Of a stretch of DNA of 56,613 nt, positions 43,313-52,256 are shown one piece after another. The translations under genes were made by a program, and so were the position numbers. A model generated the notes under the pieces. The model saw only the letters and a list, made by a program, of their open reading frames with translations, did no database searches and was not told the DNA's origin. The first letter of the stretch is position 1, and the number at the start of each line of letters is the position of its first letter. The stretch covers positions 1 through 56,613 of the forward strand of contig LVBL01000009.1 of the NCBI GenBank assembly GCA_001604405.1, given 5' to 3'. Source of the stretch: Spirochaetales bacterium Spiro_10 (GTDB taxonomy: Bacteria > Spirochaetota > Spirochaetia > Treponematales > Treponemataceae).

Positions 43313-44155
43313 ATGAGAATACGAACTTTCATTGGAACCTTCATGCTTTTCCTCATGGTTACGGTCCCCCTCTTCCCCGGGGAGCGGACCATACCGGTCG
43401 ATATCTACATCCTCATAGACAAGTCACTGTCCATGGCGGAGCCGGGAAAGTTCGAAAGCATGCACGCGTGGGTTCGGGACCAGCTCCTCGGGCAGATACT
43501 CATCAACGGAGACCGGATCACCGTATACCAGTTTTACGGAAAGGCCGACACGGTGCTCTCGCGGACGATCAAGTCCGACGCCGACCGCGAGGCCGTTACC
43601 GGGGCGATCGACGCCATACGCCCCGACGGACAGTACACGGACATCGGGCTCGCGCTCGACACCCTGAAACGGGACCTCGACCGCCGGCAAAAGTCCGACC
43701 GATACACCGTCCTCTTCCTTTTGACCGATCTCAAGCAGGAGGCTCCGTGGACCTCGCGATACGCGGGTTCCCCCGACAACTTCGAAAGCCCCTACCTCGC
43801 TACCGCGCGCGTTATTCAGCACGACGCCTGGTACGAGATCACCCTCGACATGGACATCCAGGAACGCGTCGTGATGACAAGCAAGGATCTCTATTCCTCG
43901 ATCCTTGAAACGCGCGGTTCGGCCCACGAGATTGGCGAGAATGGAGAAATGACCAGCCTTGATGACGACCGGGCGACAGGCCTTGCGCAGGGATCCCGAG
44001 GCGCGCAATCGGGAGCCGAATCCGGAACGTCCCCCCTACCCCAGTATCTCGTTCCCGTGATACTATCCCTTATCGGCCTTGCCGCCATCGCGGGAGTCGC
44101 AATGGCCGTTCGCGCGCGACGCGAACGGGACGAGGACAAACGGAAACACGCATAA
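43313..44155 (+). CDS. VWA-domain surface/envelope protein (TP0750-like by context)
   Basis: 280 residues. A signal peptide (FIGTFMLFLMVTVPLFPGE) is followed by a von Willebrand A domain with a MIDAS start DKSLSM (Asp36, Ser38, Ser40), the GQYTDIGLALDTLKRDL helix with the MIDAS Thr, and LFLLTDLKQEAPW. A linker then leads to a C-terminal transmembrane helix (YLVPVILSLIGLAAIAGVAMAV) and a basic tail, so the domain faces the periplasm and is anchored at its C-terminus. In T. pallidum a VWA protein is encoded beside pallilysin near cfpA, and the same pairing is seen here. Confidence 0.85.
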   Translation: MRIRTFIGTFMLFLMVTVPLFPGERTIPVDIYILIDKSLSMAEPGKFESMHAWVRDQLLGQILINGDRITVYQFYGKADTVLSRTIKSDADREAVTGAIDAIRPDGQYTDIGLALDTLKRDLDRRQKSDRYTVLFLLTDLKQEAPWTSRYAGSPDNFESPYLATARVIQHDAWYEITLDMDIQERVVMTSKDLYSSILETRGSAHEIGENGEMTSLDDDRATGLAQGSRGAQSGAESGTSPLPQYLVPVILSLIGLAAIAGVAMAVRARRERDEDKRKHA

Positions 44156-44257
44156 CAGGGGTACTCGCATCTTGTATCGAATCATATTTCAGCCGGGCGT
44201 GACGCGGTACGCGGCCCGGCAGGGCGGGCGTTTCGCGGCCGCCGTCCGGATACGCGC

Positions 44258-45781
44258 ATGAAAAAGCCGCTGGCGTTCGCCTTTTCCGCGGTGCTCGTCG
44301 CCGTTTTTGTCTGGTTGCTCGTCAACCGGGCGGGACTCTCCGCATCTCACGAAACGAGAAAGACCGCACGGACGATCGTTCCGTCGGAAGCGGGCCAGGC
44401 GCGTGGGGACGCCTCCGGTTTCGCGGAGGCGGTCTCCTACGACGAATCGCGCGCGCAACCGCTCATCATGCTGGAAAACGACGAGGCCTTTTTGCAGGCC
44501 GTGGCCATGGACCTCAACGGCGACGGGGCGATCGATCAGGTTTGCGCGGTCAAGCGGATGACCGAGCCCAACGTGTTCCTCGTGCCCGGCGTGCAAAACC
44601 CCGTGACGGGGGAGTACTCGCGCATCGCATCCCTGAAAACCGGCGTTACCCAGACGAGAACCCTGCTCCTCTATGCCGCGGACGTCATAGGCGACCGGAC
44701 CAACTGCATCGTCTTTTCCGGTATGACGGCCGACAACATGCAGTCGCTCGCGGTCATCCAGCCCGTTCCGGAGAGGGACGGCAAGACATCTCTCGCGGTT
44801 ATAGCGGACCTTCGCTCCGACGGACCGATCAACGTCAGGGAGATCCCCCGGTCGGACGCCTACAATCTCGGCGTCACGGGCGGGGAAAGCTATCCCATCA
44901 TCACCTACAACTCCGATCCCGACGCCCCGGACACCCTCGACCAGATCGAGCGGGTCTACCGCTGGGACCGTCAGCTCAAGAGGTACGAACTGTCCTCGCA
45001 GTCGAGAATCCCCGGCAAAAAGCTCGAGAGCCGCATCGTCCAGCAACTGCAGGGCGGAAACGTCGAGGCCTTCGAAACCTACCTGACCGGTTTGTGGTAC
45101 ATGCAGAATACCACGGGCACCACGGGTCCCCGGTATATCTATTTCGACACGCCGATGAAGGAAATAGTCTTCCATAATAAAGTCACGGAAGAGGTGTTTA
45201 TCCGCGAGGCGGGATCGCCCCGGCGGTACGGGGCCTACCTTACGACCCGCAACCGCTCGATTTCGAGCATTCGCCGGCTTATCGACCTTGAACTGACGGG
45301 GATCGACGAGATACGGGTCCGGATCAACGAGGACGTCCGGCTCAAGATCGGCGTCGCCTCGGACTGGGACGGCGTATACCGCAAGATGTCGAACACCGCG
45401 ACCACACAACGCGAGGCGACAAGCCTTGACGTCCTCAAAAAAACGATAGCCGCGTCCGAGGCCCCCTGGACGACCCAGGACGGCCGAACCCTGACCCTTG
45501 GCCCCGCGACCTTCGCGTCGAGCCTGACCGGCGCGGAGGAGACGGGATCCTACGCCGTGCTCATGGTCGCCCGGGAACCGGTTTTGCAGTTCCGAATCGG
45601 GGGACGCAACCGGGTCAACAGGTTTTTCAGGGTATCGGTCGAGACAACAGAGGTGTCGGGCGGAGAGGAACAAAGGATGACCCTCACCGAGGTCACCGTC
45701 TCGATGACCGAGACGAACCTCGCGGGAAGCCAGCCCTTCGTCATATCACGAAAGATAACGTCGCCGAGGCTTACTCGGTAA
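44258..45781 (+). CDS. Pallilysin-related protein
   Basis: 507 residues. It begins with an uncleaved or signal-type hydrophobic segment (PLAFAFSAVLVAVFVWLLVN) and continues with a beta-rich extracytoplasmic part (AVAMDLNGDGAIDQVCAVKRM, PIITYNSDPDAPDTLDQIERVYRW). It is about twice the length of T. pallidum TP0751. I assign it to that group from its place next to the VWA gene and cfpA and from general layout. No HExxH zinc-protease motif occurs anywhere, so protease activity is not supported. The start ATG has a weak ribosome site. Its last 11 bases overlap the end of the convergent SPOR gene. Confidence 0.6.
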   Translation: MKKPLAFAFSAVLVAVFVWLLVNRAGLSASHETRKTARTIVPSEAGQARGDASGFAEAVSYDESRAQPLIMLENDEAFLQAVAMDLNGDGAIDQVCAVKRMTEPNVFLVPGVQNPVTGEYSRIASLKTGVTQTRTLLLYAADVIGDRTNCIVFSGMTADNMQSLAVIQPVPERDGKTSLAVIADLRSDGPINVREIPRSDAYNLGVTGGESYPIITYNSDPDAPDTLDQIERVYRWDRQLKRYELSSQSRIPGKKLESRIVQQLQGGNVEAFETYLTGLWYMQNTTGTTGPRYIYFDTPMKEIVFHNKVTEEVFIREAGSPRRYGAYLTTRNRSISSIRRLIDLELTGIDEIRVRINEDVRLKIGVASDWDGVYRKMSNTATTQREATSLDVLKKTIAASEAPWTTQDGRTLTLGPATFASSLTGAEETGSYAVLMVAREPVLQFRIGGRNRVNRFFRVSVETTEVSGGEEQRMTLTEVTVSMTETNLAGSQPFVISRKITSPRLTR

Positions 45782-46871
45782 CGAGATAGCTCTCAAACCC
45801 CTCGTTTTTCAGGCGTTTACCCGCGGACCCTGCCTCGTCTTCCGGAACGAGCACCGTATGGTACCGCGTGCCGCTCGGGCGCACGACCTCGCGGATAACC
45901 GGCTCAAATCCCCGTTTTTTCAGACGCTCGACCAGTTCGTCCGCGTACTCGCGATTCCGGAAAAACCCGATTTGCTGCCAGAGACCTTTCCCCGCGGTCG
46001 CGGGCGTTTCCGGCGTCTTTTGGGGCGCAGCGGTCTTTGAGTCAGTCGGCGGGGCGACAGCCGGGGCCGCCGGTTTTACCGGCGCGGCAGGCTGGTCCGT
46101 CGCGTCAACCGAGGCGGCCTTGAGGGTTTCGGCGAGCCCGGCGCTTCCCGCGCGCGCGAAGGAGGCGACGCCCTCGGCGTTACGGCCCATCAGATACCAG
46201 AACGACGAAGGCCCGACCGCGGCCTCTCCCCGCACGCAGGCCGCCTCGAACGAGCGCGGCCAGGACGAAAGGAGGCTCGAGCGCGCGGCCGCGTCGCCGT
46301 CGGACCACCACAGCGTAAAAAGCAGGGCCGGCGCGTACTCGGCGCAGGCGGGGTTCGCGGCAAAGGAGCGGATGAGGGAAAGGGCCTCGGGGCGGTTGCC
46401 CGCGCCGAGCTGAATCCAGGCCGAATACACGCGCGCGCGGAGGTTCGCCGGCCCGTCGAACGAGGTTTGCAGTACGGAGCGCACGAGGGCGTCGGCCGCG
46501 ACCGGGTCATTGAGCGCGAGGGCGCACCGCGCCGCGTCCAGAAGCAGGGAATCGTCGCGCGAGGGACCGGCGGTCGCCGCGGCCTTGTACCGCTCGAGCG
46601 CCGAGGCGAGGCGGCCGGTGCGCTCCTCGAGGGAGGCGGCGGTTTTCAGGATATAGACGCGGTCGGCCGGGCTGGAAAGCGAGGCGAGGGCTGACTCGAG
46701 GGCGGCAATCGCGGAGGCCGGGTCGGGTCGCGCGAGGGCGCCTCGCGCGAGTTCCCGCGCCTTCGGCGACTCTTGCGTCTTTGACTGGGCGGCCGGGGGC
46801 GCCGCGCCGAACGCGATGAGGGCGAGAACCAGCGCCGGCAGGGAGCGGGAGGGGAGACGTCGGAGCGGCAT
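45771..46871 (-). CDS. SPOR-domain periplasmic protein with TPR-like repeats
   Basis: 366 residues. A signal peptide (LPALVLALIAFGAAPPAAQ) is followed by about 230 residues of alpha-helical repeat (LASALERYKAAATAGPSRDDSLLLDAARCALALNDPVAADALVRSVL). After an Ala/Pro-rich linker the C-terminal SPOR domain reads LWQQIGFFRNREYADELVERLKKRGFEPVIREV...TRYHTVLVPEDEAG. SPOR domains bind peptidoglycan stripped of stem peptides at division sites. The ATG shares one base with the stop of the LapA-like gene, so the two are coupled. Confidence 0.85.
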   Translation of the reverse strand: MPLRRLPSRSLPALVLALIAFGAAPPAAQSKTQESPKARELARGALARPDPASAIAALESALASLSSPADRVYILKTAASLEERTGRLASALERYKAAATAGPSRDDSLLLDAARCALALNDPVAADALVRSVLQTSFDGPANLRARVYSAWIQLGAGNRPEALSLIRSFAANPACAEYAPALLFTLWWSDGDAAARSSLLSSWPRSFEAACVRGEAAVGPSSFWYLMGRNAEGVASFARAGSAGLAETLKAASVDATDQPAAPVKPAAPAVAPPTDSKTAAPQKTPETPATAGKGLWQQIGFFRNREYADELVERLKKRGFEPVIREVVRPSGTRYHTVLVPEDEAGSAGKRLKNEGFESYLVTE

Positions 46872-47206
46872 CAGTCTATCCCGTAGTCCCCGGCGGCGGC
46901 GGAATCACGGCCGCGGGAGGAGGACCTCCGGGAACCGGAGGAAGGCCGGCCCGAGGCGGCGGCCTTGTCCGCAGCGCGCCGTTCCTTCGCGGAAGGCTGG
47001 CGGTTCTTGCGGCGGCGCGAGGAGAACAGCAGGGGGACGACGCTCACGGCGCCGGCGGCGAAGGCGAACAGAAGGCTGATGACGACGGGAACGTCGCGAA
47101 AGGTGTGGAACACGACGGACACGTCGCACCGGTTTTCCAGGTTGAAGCCGAGAAACAGCGCCAGCAAGACGACAAACGCGAGAAACGTGACAAGCCTGAA
47201 GGGCAT
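46871..47206 (-). CDS. LapA-like small membrane protein with basic tail
   Basis: 111 residues. Two transmembrane helices (VTFLAFVVLLALFLGFNLEN and VVISLLFAFAAGAVSVVPLLF) frame a short loop as in the LapA/DUF1049 family, followed by a strongly basic Ser/Arg/Lys tail (RRRKNRQPSAKERRAADKA, ending in an acidic tip). Family members act in envelope assembly, but no precise role is known for this type. GGAGG precedes the ATG. It is the first gene of a pair with the SPOR protein. Confidence 0.7.
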   Translation of the reverse strand: MPFRLVTFLAFVVLLALFLGFNLENRCDVSVVFHTFRDVPVVISLLFAFAAGAVSVVPLLFSSRRRKNRQPSAKERRAADKAAASGRPSSGSRRSSSRGRDSAAAGDYGID

Positions 47207-47269
47207 CGGGTATCCTCCGTCAGCAAGAAGCGCGACCCGCCCGTGAAGGACGACGCGAAGGAATCGCGA

Positions 47270-48619
47270 TCAGGGTTCATCCCCCGGTCGCGTCATTTTC
47301 GCACGGAACGTACGTCCGCGCAAGCCGGTCAGCCGAACGGTCACGAAGGAGCCGATCAGCGCGGGATCTCCCTTTCCGGACAGCACGACCATCTCCCCGA
47401 GCTCGGTGTGACCGAACAGCTCGTCCTTGTCGTTGCGCGAGACGGACTCGAGGAGGACGAGGGCGTCGGTTCCGACGCGCGAGCGCATCCGCTCCGCCGA
47501 GACGCGGTGCTGGAGTTTTATGACGCGGTCAAGCCGCTCCTTCTTCACCTCGTCGGGAACGCGCCCGGGAAGGGAGAACGCCGCCGTTCCCTCGCGGGGG
47601 TTGTAGTGGTACATGTAGGCCGAGTCGAAGCCGACCTCCTCGATGAGCGAGAGGGTGTCGAGCACGTCTTGCTCCGTCTCGCCGGGGAAGCCGACGAGGA
47701 TGTCGGTGGAAAGGGAGACGCCCGGGATGCGCGCGCGGACGCGCGAGACGAGATCGAGATAGGACTCCCTCGTGTAGCGCCGGTTCATCGCGGAGAGTAT
47801 CCGGTTCGAGCCGTGCTGGACGGGGAGGTGGACGAGCCGGCACATGGCCGGCTCGCGCGCGATGGCGTCGATGAGTTCGTCCGAGAGGTCCTTTGGGTGG
47901 CTCGACATGAACCGGACCCAGCGGATGACGCCCCGCTCGGCGATCTTGCGCGCGATCATCGACACGAGGCGGGGAAAGCCGACCGTCTCGCCGTCTTCCC
48001 CGGTCCACCGGTAGGAATTGACGTTCTGGCCGAGCAGGGTTATCTCGCGCACGCCCCGGTCGGCGAGCGCGTCGAGCTCGCCGAGGATGCTCCGCGCGTC
48101 CCGGGAAACCTCGCGGCCGCGCACGTAGGGCACGATGCAGTACGTGCAGAAGTTGTCGCAGCCGTTCATGACCGGCACGTAGGCCTGGAAGGCGCCCTCC
48201 TCGTACGACAGGTCGGAAAAGCGGTACGAGGCCGTTTCGCCTGAGACGAACTCGGAGACGAAGTCGCCGCCCGATTCGACGGACGCGAAGATTCCCTCGA
48301 AGAGCGAACGCTCGAACATCCCGACGACGAAATCGACCGCCGGGAATTTCGCGCGGAACTCGCCGTGGAGCCGCTCGGCCATGCATCCCATGACGAGCAG
48401 CTTGAAATCGCGGTTTCGCTTGAGGGCGGCGTAGTGGGCGATCCGCCCCGCGACGCGCGTCTCGGCGGTGATGCGCACCGAGCAGGTGTTGAGCATGACG
48501 AGATCGGCGAGCGCCGGGTCCTCCGCGCGCTCCCAGCCGCGCGAAAGCAGGAGGGCGGAAACGGACGAGGCCTCCGCCTGGTTCATCTGGCATCCGTAGG
48601 ATTCGATGGCGAACGTCAT
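47270..48619 (-). CDS. miaB: tRNA-2-methylthio-N6-dimethylallyladenosine synthase MiaB
   Basis: 449 residues. MiaB adds the methylthio group to i6A37 in tRNAs that read codons beginning with U. The N-terminal UPF0004 domain (FAIESYGCQMNQAEASSV, MLNTCSVR, VMGCMAER) holds three cluster cysteines. The radical-SAM motif is CDNFCTYC, with VPYVRGREVSR following. The C-terminal TRAM domain ends in GLRGRTFRAKM. The ATG at 48619 overlaps the folE2 stop by four bases; a frame open further upstream is not homologous. Confidence 0.95.
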   Translation of the reverse strand: MTFAIESYGCQMNQAEASSVSALLLSRGWERAEDPALADLVMLNTCSVRITAETRVAGRIAHYAALKRNRDFKLLVMGCMAERLHGEFRAKFPAVDFVVGMFERSLFEGIFASVESGGDFVSEFVSGETASYRFSDLSYEEGAFQAYVPVMNGCDNFCTYCIVPYVRGREVSRDARSILGELDALADRGVREITLLGQNVNSYRWTGEDGETVGFPRLVSMIARKIAERGVIRWVRFMSSHPKDLSDELIDAIAREPAMCRLVHLPVQHGSNRILSAMNRRYTRESYLDLVSRVRARIPGVSLSTDILVGFPGETEQDVLDTLSLIEEVGFDSAYMYHYNPREGTAAFSLPGRVPDEVKKERLDRVIKLQHRVSAERMRSRVGTDALVLLESVSRNDKDELFGHTELGEMVVLSGKGDPALIGSFVTVRLTGLRGRTFRAKMTRPGDEP

Positions 48620-49464
48620 GTGCGCAAGGCTCCCGGCGAACCCGACGAACCGGCACCGGGCCGTCCGGCCGACATGCCGTCCGGGGGCGTGCGGGCGCCC
48701 GACTCGGCGTACGCGAAGGCGCTGTGATTGTGGATGCTCTCGAAGTTCTCGGCCTCCACGCTGAACCAGGGGAAGGCGCCGAGCCGCGGCACGGCGAGGA
48801 TGACGTCCCGCACGAGGTCCTCGACGAATTTCGGGTTGTCGTAGGCGGCCTCGGTCACGAACTTCTCGTCCTCGCGCTTGAGCAGGGAATAGACGGCGCT
48901 CGAGGCGCACTCCTCGACGAGGACGATGAGGTCCTCGAGCCAGAAGAAGGGGCCGAGCTCGAGCTTGACGGTGACGACGCCGCGCTGGTTGTGCGCTCCG
49001 TAGGCGCTGATCGCCTTCGAGCAGGGACACACCGTCTGGACCGGCACGGCGACGGAGACGTAGAACGACTTCTCCCCTCCCTCGCCGACGGAGCCCTCGA
49101 AGGAACAGTCGTACGACATGAGCGAGGTCTGGCCCGACACGGGAGCCGCCTTCTCGGCGAAGAACGGGAAGCGCATCTCGCCGAAGGCGCGCGCCGCCTC
49201 GAGGGAGACGCGGATCTCGGCGAGCATCCCGAGGAAGTGCGGCATCGAAAGGCGCTCGCGATGCTGGTGGAACACCTCGATGAAGCGGCTCATGTGCGTG
49301 CCCTTGAAATGATGGGGCAGGTTGACGAAAAGGTTGACCGTGGCCGTGGTATGCTGAACCTTGTGGTCGCGGTCGAGTACGTGTATCGGGTAGCGAAGGC
49401 CCTTTATGCCGACCTTCTCGAGGGGGATGTCGCGGTCGTCGCGCTCGCTTTGTACGTCAATCAA
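48616..49464 (-). CDS. folE2: GTP cyclohydrolase FolE2
   Basis: 282 residues. FolE2 converts GTP to dihydroneopterin triphosphate, the first step of folate and queuosine synthesis. Family landmarks: DIPLEKVGIKGLRYPIHVLD, FVNLPHHFKGTHMSRFIEVFH, the metal/nucleophile Cys in TVCPCSKAIS and AYGAHNQRGVV. The end carries an extra Gly/Ser/Pro-rich tail (SGARTPPDGMSAGRPGAG) beyond the usual fold. The start is TTG at 49464 with GGAGG upstream, 15 bases after folD. Linkage with folD fits folate metabolism, and queH elsewhere in the window fits queuosine. Confidence 0.92.
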   Translation of the reverse strand: MIDVQSERDDRDIPLEKVGIKGLRYPIHVLDRDHKVQHTTATVNLFVNLPHHFKGTHMSRFIEVFHQHRERLSMPHFLGMLAEIRVSLEAARAFGEMRFPFFAEKAAPVSGQTSLMSYDCSFEGSVGEGGEKSFYVSVAVPVQTVCPCSKAISAYGAHNQRGVVTVKLELGPFFWLEDLIVLVEECASSAVYSLLKREDEKFVTEAAYDNPKFVEDLVRDVILAVPRLGAFPWFSVEAENFESIHNHSAFAYAESGARTPPDGMSAGRPGAGSSGSPGALRT

Positions 49465-49479
49465 GGGAACCGCGCCTCC

Positions 49480-50364
49480 TCACTCGCCCGCGGCGGAAAG
49501 CCGGGTGGCCGCGAGAAGGGTATTCTCCATGAGCATGGCGATCGTCATGGGGCCGACTCCCCGGGGAACCGGCGTGACGAACGAGGCGACCTCGCAGGCG
49601 GCCTCGAAATCGACGTCGCCCACGAGGCGGTAGCCCCTCTTCGCGGACGGGTCCTCGACCCGGTTGACGCCGACGTCGATGACGGCGGCCCCGGGCTTTA
49701 TCATGTCGCCGGTAATGGCGCGGGGCTTGCCGATGGCGGCGACGAGTATGTCGGCCTGGCGGGTAAACGAGGCGAGGTCCCTCGTGCCGGTATGGCAGAC
49801 GGTGACGGTGGCGTTGCAGTCGCGGCGCGAAAGCAGTATGGACATGGGCTTCCCGACGATGTTGGAGCGGCCGACCACGACGGCGTGCGCGCCCTTGGTG
49901 GCGATCCCCGCCTCGCGAAGGAGCACGAGCACGCCGTGGGGCGTGCAGGGAAGGAAACACGGCCGCTCGAGAACCATGTTGCCGACGCTCGCCGGATGGA
50001 AGCCGTCCACGTCCTTGGCCGGGTCGATGGCCATGATGACCTTCGACTCGTCGATATGGCGCGGGAGGGGAAGCTGGACGAGTATGCCGTGAACCGACGG
50101 GTCGGCGTTGAGACCGGCGACGAGAGAGAGCAGTTCCGCCTCGGAGGTCGACGCGGGAAGGTGGATGCTCCGGTCCTTCATCCCCACCTCGGCGAGGGCC
50201 TTGGCCTTGCCGGTAACGTAGGAGACGGACGCGGGATCTTCCCCGACGAGGATCACGGACAGGCAGGGTTCGACGCCCCGCGAGCGGAGCGCGCCGACCG
50301 ATTCCGCGACCCGCGCCCGGACCGATGCCGCGACGGAAAAACCGTCAATGACGATAGCGCTCAT
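49480..50364 (-). CDS. folD: Bifunctional methylene-THF dehydrogenase / methenyl-THF cyclohydrolase FolD
   Basis: 294 residues. It oxidises methylene-THF and hydrolyses methenyl-THF. The catalytic YVTGKAKA stretch (Tyr, Lys), [21 protein letters not shown], and the NADP-binding [11 protein letters not shown] with the closing [20 protein letters not shown] are all conserved. GAGGT precedes the ATG at 50364. It is the first gene of folD-folE2-miaB, divergent from the outer-membrane protein gene. Confidence 0.95.
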   Translation of the reverse strand: MSAIVIDGFSVAASVRARVAESVGALRSRGVEPCLSVILVGEDPASVSYVTGKAKALAEVGMKDRSIHLPASTSEAELLSLVAGLNADPSVHGILVQLPLPRHIDESKVIMAIDPAKDVDGFHPASVGNMVLERPCFLPCTPHGVLVLLREAGIATKGAHAVVVGRSNIVGKPMSILLSRRDCNATVTVCHTGTRDLASFTRQADILVAAIGKPRAITGDMIKPGAAVIDVGVNRVEDPSAKRGYRLVGDVDFEAACEVASFVTPVPRGVGPMTIAMLMENTLLAATRLSAAGE

Positions 50365-50444
50365 GTGTACCTCGCGTGTTAAATAGAAGATTCCGCTCGT
50401 AACTTGAGGACGGGATACATTGTTGTAACACGTACCGGCGTTGA

Positions 50445-50474
50445 TAGACAATAGCCAAAAAAATGGAGTATAGT
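50445..50474 (+). promoter_or_regulatory. Promoter of the outer-membrane protein gene, leaderless type
   Basis: TAGACA (50445-50450) and TATAGT (50469-50474) are 18 bases apart. The ATG at 50481 begins seven bases after the -10, where transcription should start. No ribosome-binding site is present. Confidence 0.6.
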
Positions 50475-50480
50475 GTGCCA

Positions 50481-51119
50481 ATGAAGCGTTTGATCTACTG
50501 CGTTATCCTCGTTTTCGCCTTTTTACCGACGATCACGGCCCAAACCGAACCGTCCAAGCCGCAGGCCCCCGCTCCCGGGGACGAATACCCGACCGGTTCC
50601 GATGACGACACCTACGGATTCCAGCCGATCCGCAAGGGAGACCAGTACATCCGCGTCGGCGTCGGCATCGAGGTTCCGCTTTTCAACATCGGACCCGGCG
50701 GCATCGAAACCGACACGAACATGTTTCTCGGCGGTACGGGACTCATCGGCTACTCCCGCTTCCTGACCTCGCGCATATCCCTCGGCGGCGAGCTCGCCTT
50801 CGCCTTCAACTCGACCCTCGGCCAAAACATGTATCTCTCGCTGCCGCTGACCCTCAAGGGAACCTACGAATTCGTGATGCGCGACTTCCGCTTTCCCCTC
50901 TCGGTGTCCGTCGGCGGCGTGTTGCACAGCTACCGTTCGCGCCACTTCTACGGGCCCATCCTGAAACCCGAGGTGGGCGCGTATTACCAGTACTCGCCCG
51001 AATGGTCCTTCGGCCTCGTGACCGCGTGGAACGTGTTGCCGCAATGGTACGACAACAGTTCCGACAACCGCGTCGGGAACATGCTCGACGTGACCATGAA
51101 CCTCCGATACCATTTCTGA
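50481..51119 (+). CDS. Outer-membrane beta-barrel protein
   Basis: 212 residues. A signal peptide ([19 protein letters not shown]) is followed by an acidic Pro-rich linker (about residues 20-45) and a chain of alternating amphipathic strands ([61 protein letters not shown]). The protein ends in YHF; a terminal aromatic residue is the BAM recognition signal. About eight strands would give an OmpW/OmpA-size barrel, as in treponemal TP0733. I prefer the ATG at 50481 to an in-frame ATG at 50463, because the latter would precede the transcription start. Confidence 0.75.
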   Translation: MKRLIYCVILVFAFLPTITAQTEPSKPQAPAPGDEYPTGSDDDTYGFQPIRKGDQYIRVGVGIEVPLFNIGPGGIETDTNMFLGGTGLIGYSRFLTSRISLGGELAFAFNSTLGQNMYLSLPLTLKGTYEFVMRDFRFPLSVSVGGVLHSYRSRHFYGPILKPEVGAYYQYSPEWSFGLVTAWNVLPQWYDNSSDNRVGNMLDVTMNLRYHF

Positions 51120-51146
51120 CGAACCGAACGACGTAAGGAACGAACC

Positions 51147-52232
51147 ATGAAAAATCACGCGCGAAACATAGTCCTGTACACTGCCGCGCTCGCCGCGACG
51201 CTCATCGCCCTCGCGGGCATGGCCTCGTGCTCGAACGAATCGATCTTCGCCTCCATCGAAAGCGAGATCAAGCTGAAGGACCCCTCGGTCAAGGGAACGG
51301 TGACGAACGTCGCCGTGTACGGCGGGGTCACCTACGCGGCGAACGGCCGGCTCATGCGAAAGGTCGGCACCTCGCGCGAGTGGGAGCGGATGGAGCTTCC
51401 CCCGGGGGCGTCCCGCGTCGCCGAGGTCGCCTCGAGCGGCGGGGCCCTCTTCGCCCTCTGCCAGAACGCCGACTGGTCCTATCAGTCGCTTCAGCGCTTC
51501 GACGGCACGAACTGGACGGCAGTCACGACGGGCACCCGCGTCATCGGCATCCGCAACGGAAGCGGCTCCATCTACGCCTTCCGCGAGGACTCTGCCGACT
51601 ATACCCAGGAGAACATCAACGCGGAATATTCCGTGGTCACGATCTCGGGAACGACCGTGGCGAGTACCGTCGCCTCCGGCCTTACCTCGCGCCCCGTCGC
51701 CGCGAGCAGTGGATACTTCGCGACGACGACCGCCGTGTACAACGGCGGATCCGTGATTTCGACCGGAACCGACGCCCCGACCGCGGGCATCCACGGGATC
51801 GCGGTCGACGGCGGCATCCTTTACGCCGCGACGAGCGGCTACGTGCACCGGTATAACGGCTCCTGGAGCCGGTTCGCGCACGACGTCGACAGCCCGGTAA
51901 CGGGACTTGCCTGGCTCAGGAACGGAACGAAGAACGTGCTCCTCGTCGCGGGAAACGAGGGCTACGGCGAGGTGGTGCTCGACGGGTCCGACATGCCGAC
52001 GGTCTTCCAGTGGCCCGGAGAGGCGGAGACCTCGTCGATAGCGACGGAGGCCCGCAAGGAATACAAGGCGAATATCGAGGACTACAACACCTCCATGATC
52101 GCCATAGTCGAAGACGCGGCCGTGCTGCCGGCGGGAGACGCCTACGCCCTCTACCTCGGCATCGTCGACAAGGAATACGACGGCCTGTGGGGCTACTACC
52201 AGTCGACGCAGAGCGTCTGGAACCGCGAATAG
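51147..52232 (+). CDS. Lipoprotein with beta-propeller-like repeats
   Basis: 361 residues. The lipobox AGMASC follows a typical signal peptide. The mature chain shows repeated short strands of the type VTNVAVYGGVTYAANGRLMRK, GIRNGSGSIYAF and GIHGIAVDGGILYAATSGYVHRYNG, suggesting a beta-propeller. Function unknown; it may sit at the outer membrane next to the barrel protein encoded 27 bases upstream. GTAAGGAA precedes the ATG. Confidence 0.65.
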   Translation: MKNHARNIVLYTAALAATLIALAGMASCSNESIFASIESEIKLKDPSVKGTVTNVAVYGGVTYAANGRLMRKVGTSREWERMELPPGASRVAEVASSGGALFALCQNADWSYQSLQRFDGTNWTAVTTGTRVIGIRNGSGSIYAFREDSADYTQENINAEYSVVTISGTTVASTVASGLTSRPVAASSGYFATTTAVYNGGSVISTGTDAPTAGIHGIAVDGGILYAATSGYVHRYNGSWSRFAHDVDSPVTGLAWLRNGTKNVLLVAGNEGYGEVVLDGSDMPTVFQWPGEAETSSIATEARKEYKANIEDYNTSMIAIVEDAAVLPAGDAYALYLGIVDKEYDGLWGYYQSTQSVWNRE

Positions 52233-52256
52233 GCGGCCAGTCCGCGGAGAGGCCCG

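Noticed and set aside
44258..45781. HExxH zinc-protease motif in the pallilysin-like protein
   Set aside because: The only His-Glu pair (SHETRK near the N-terminus) does not fit the motif.
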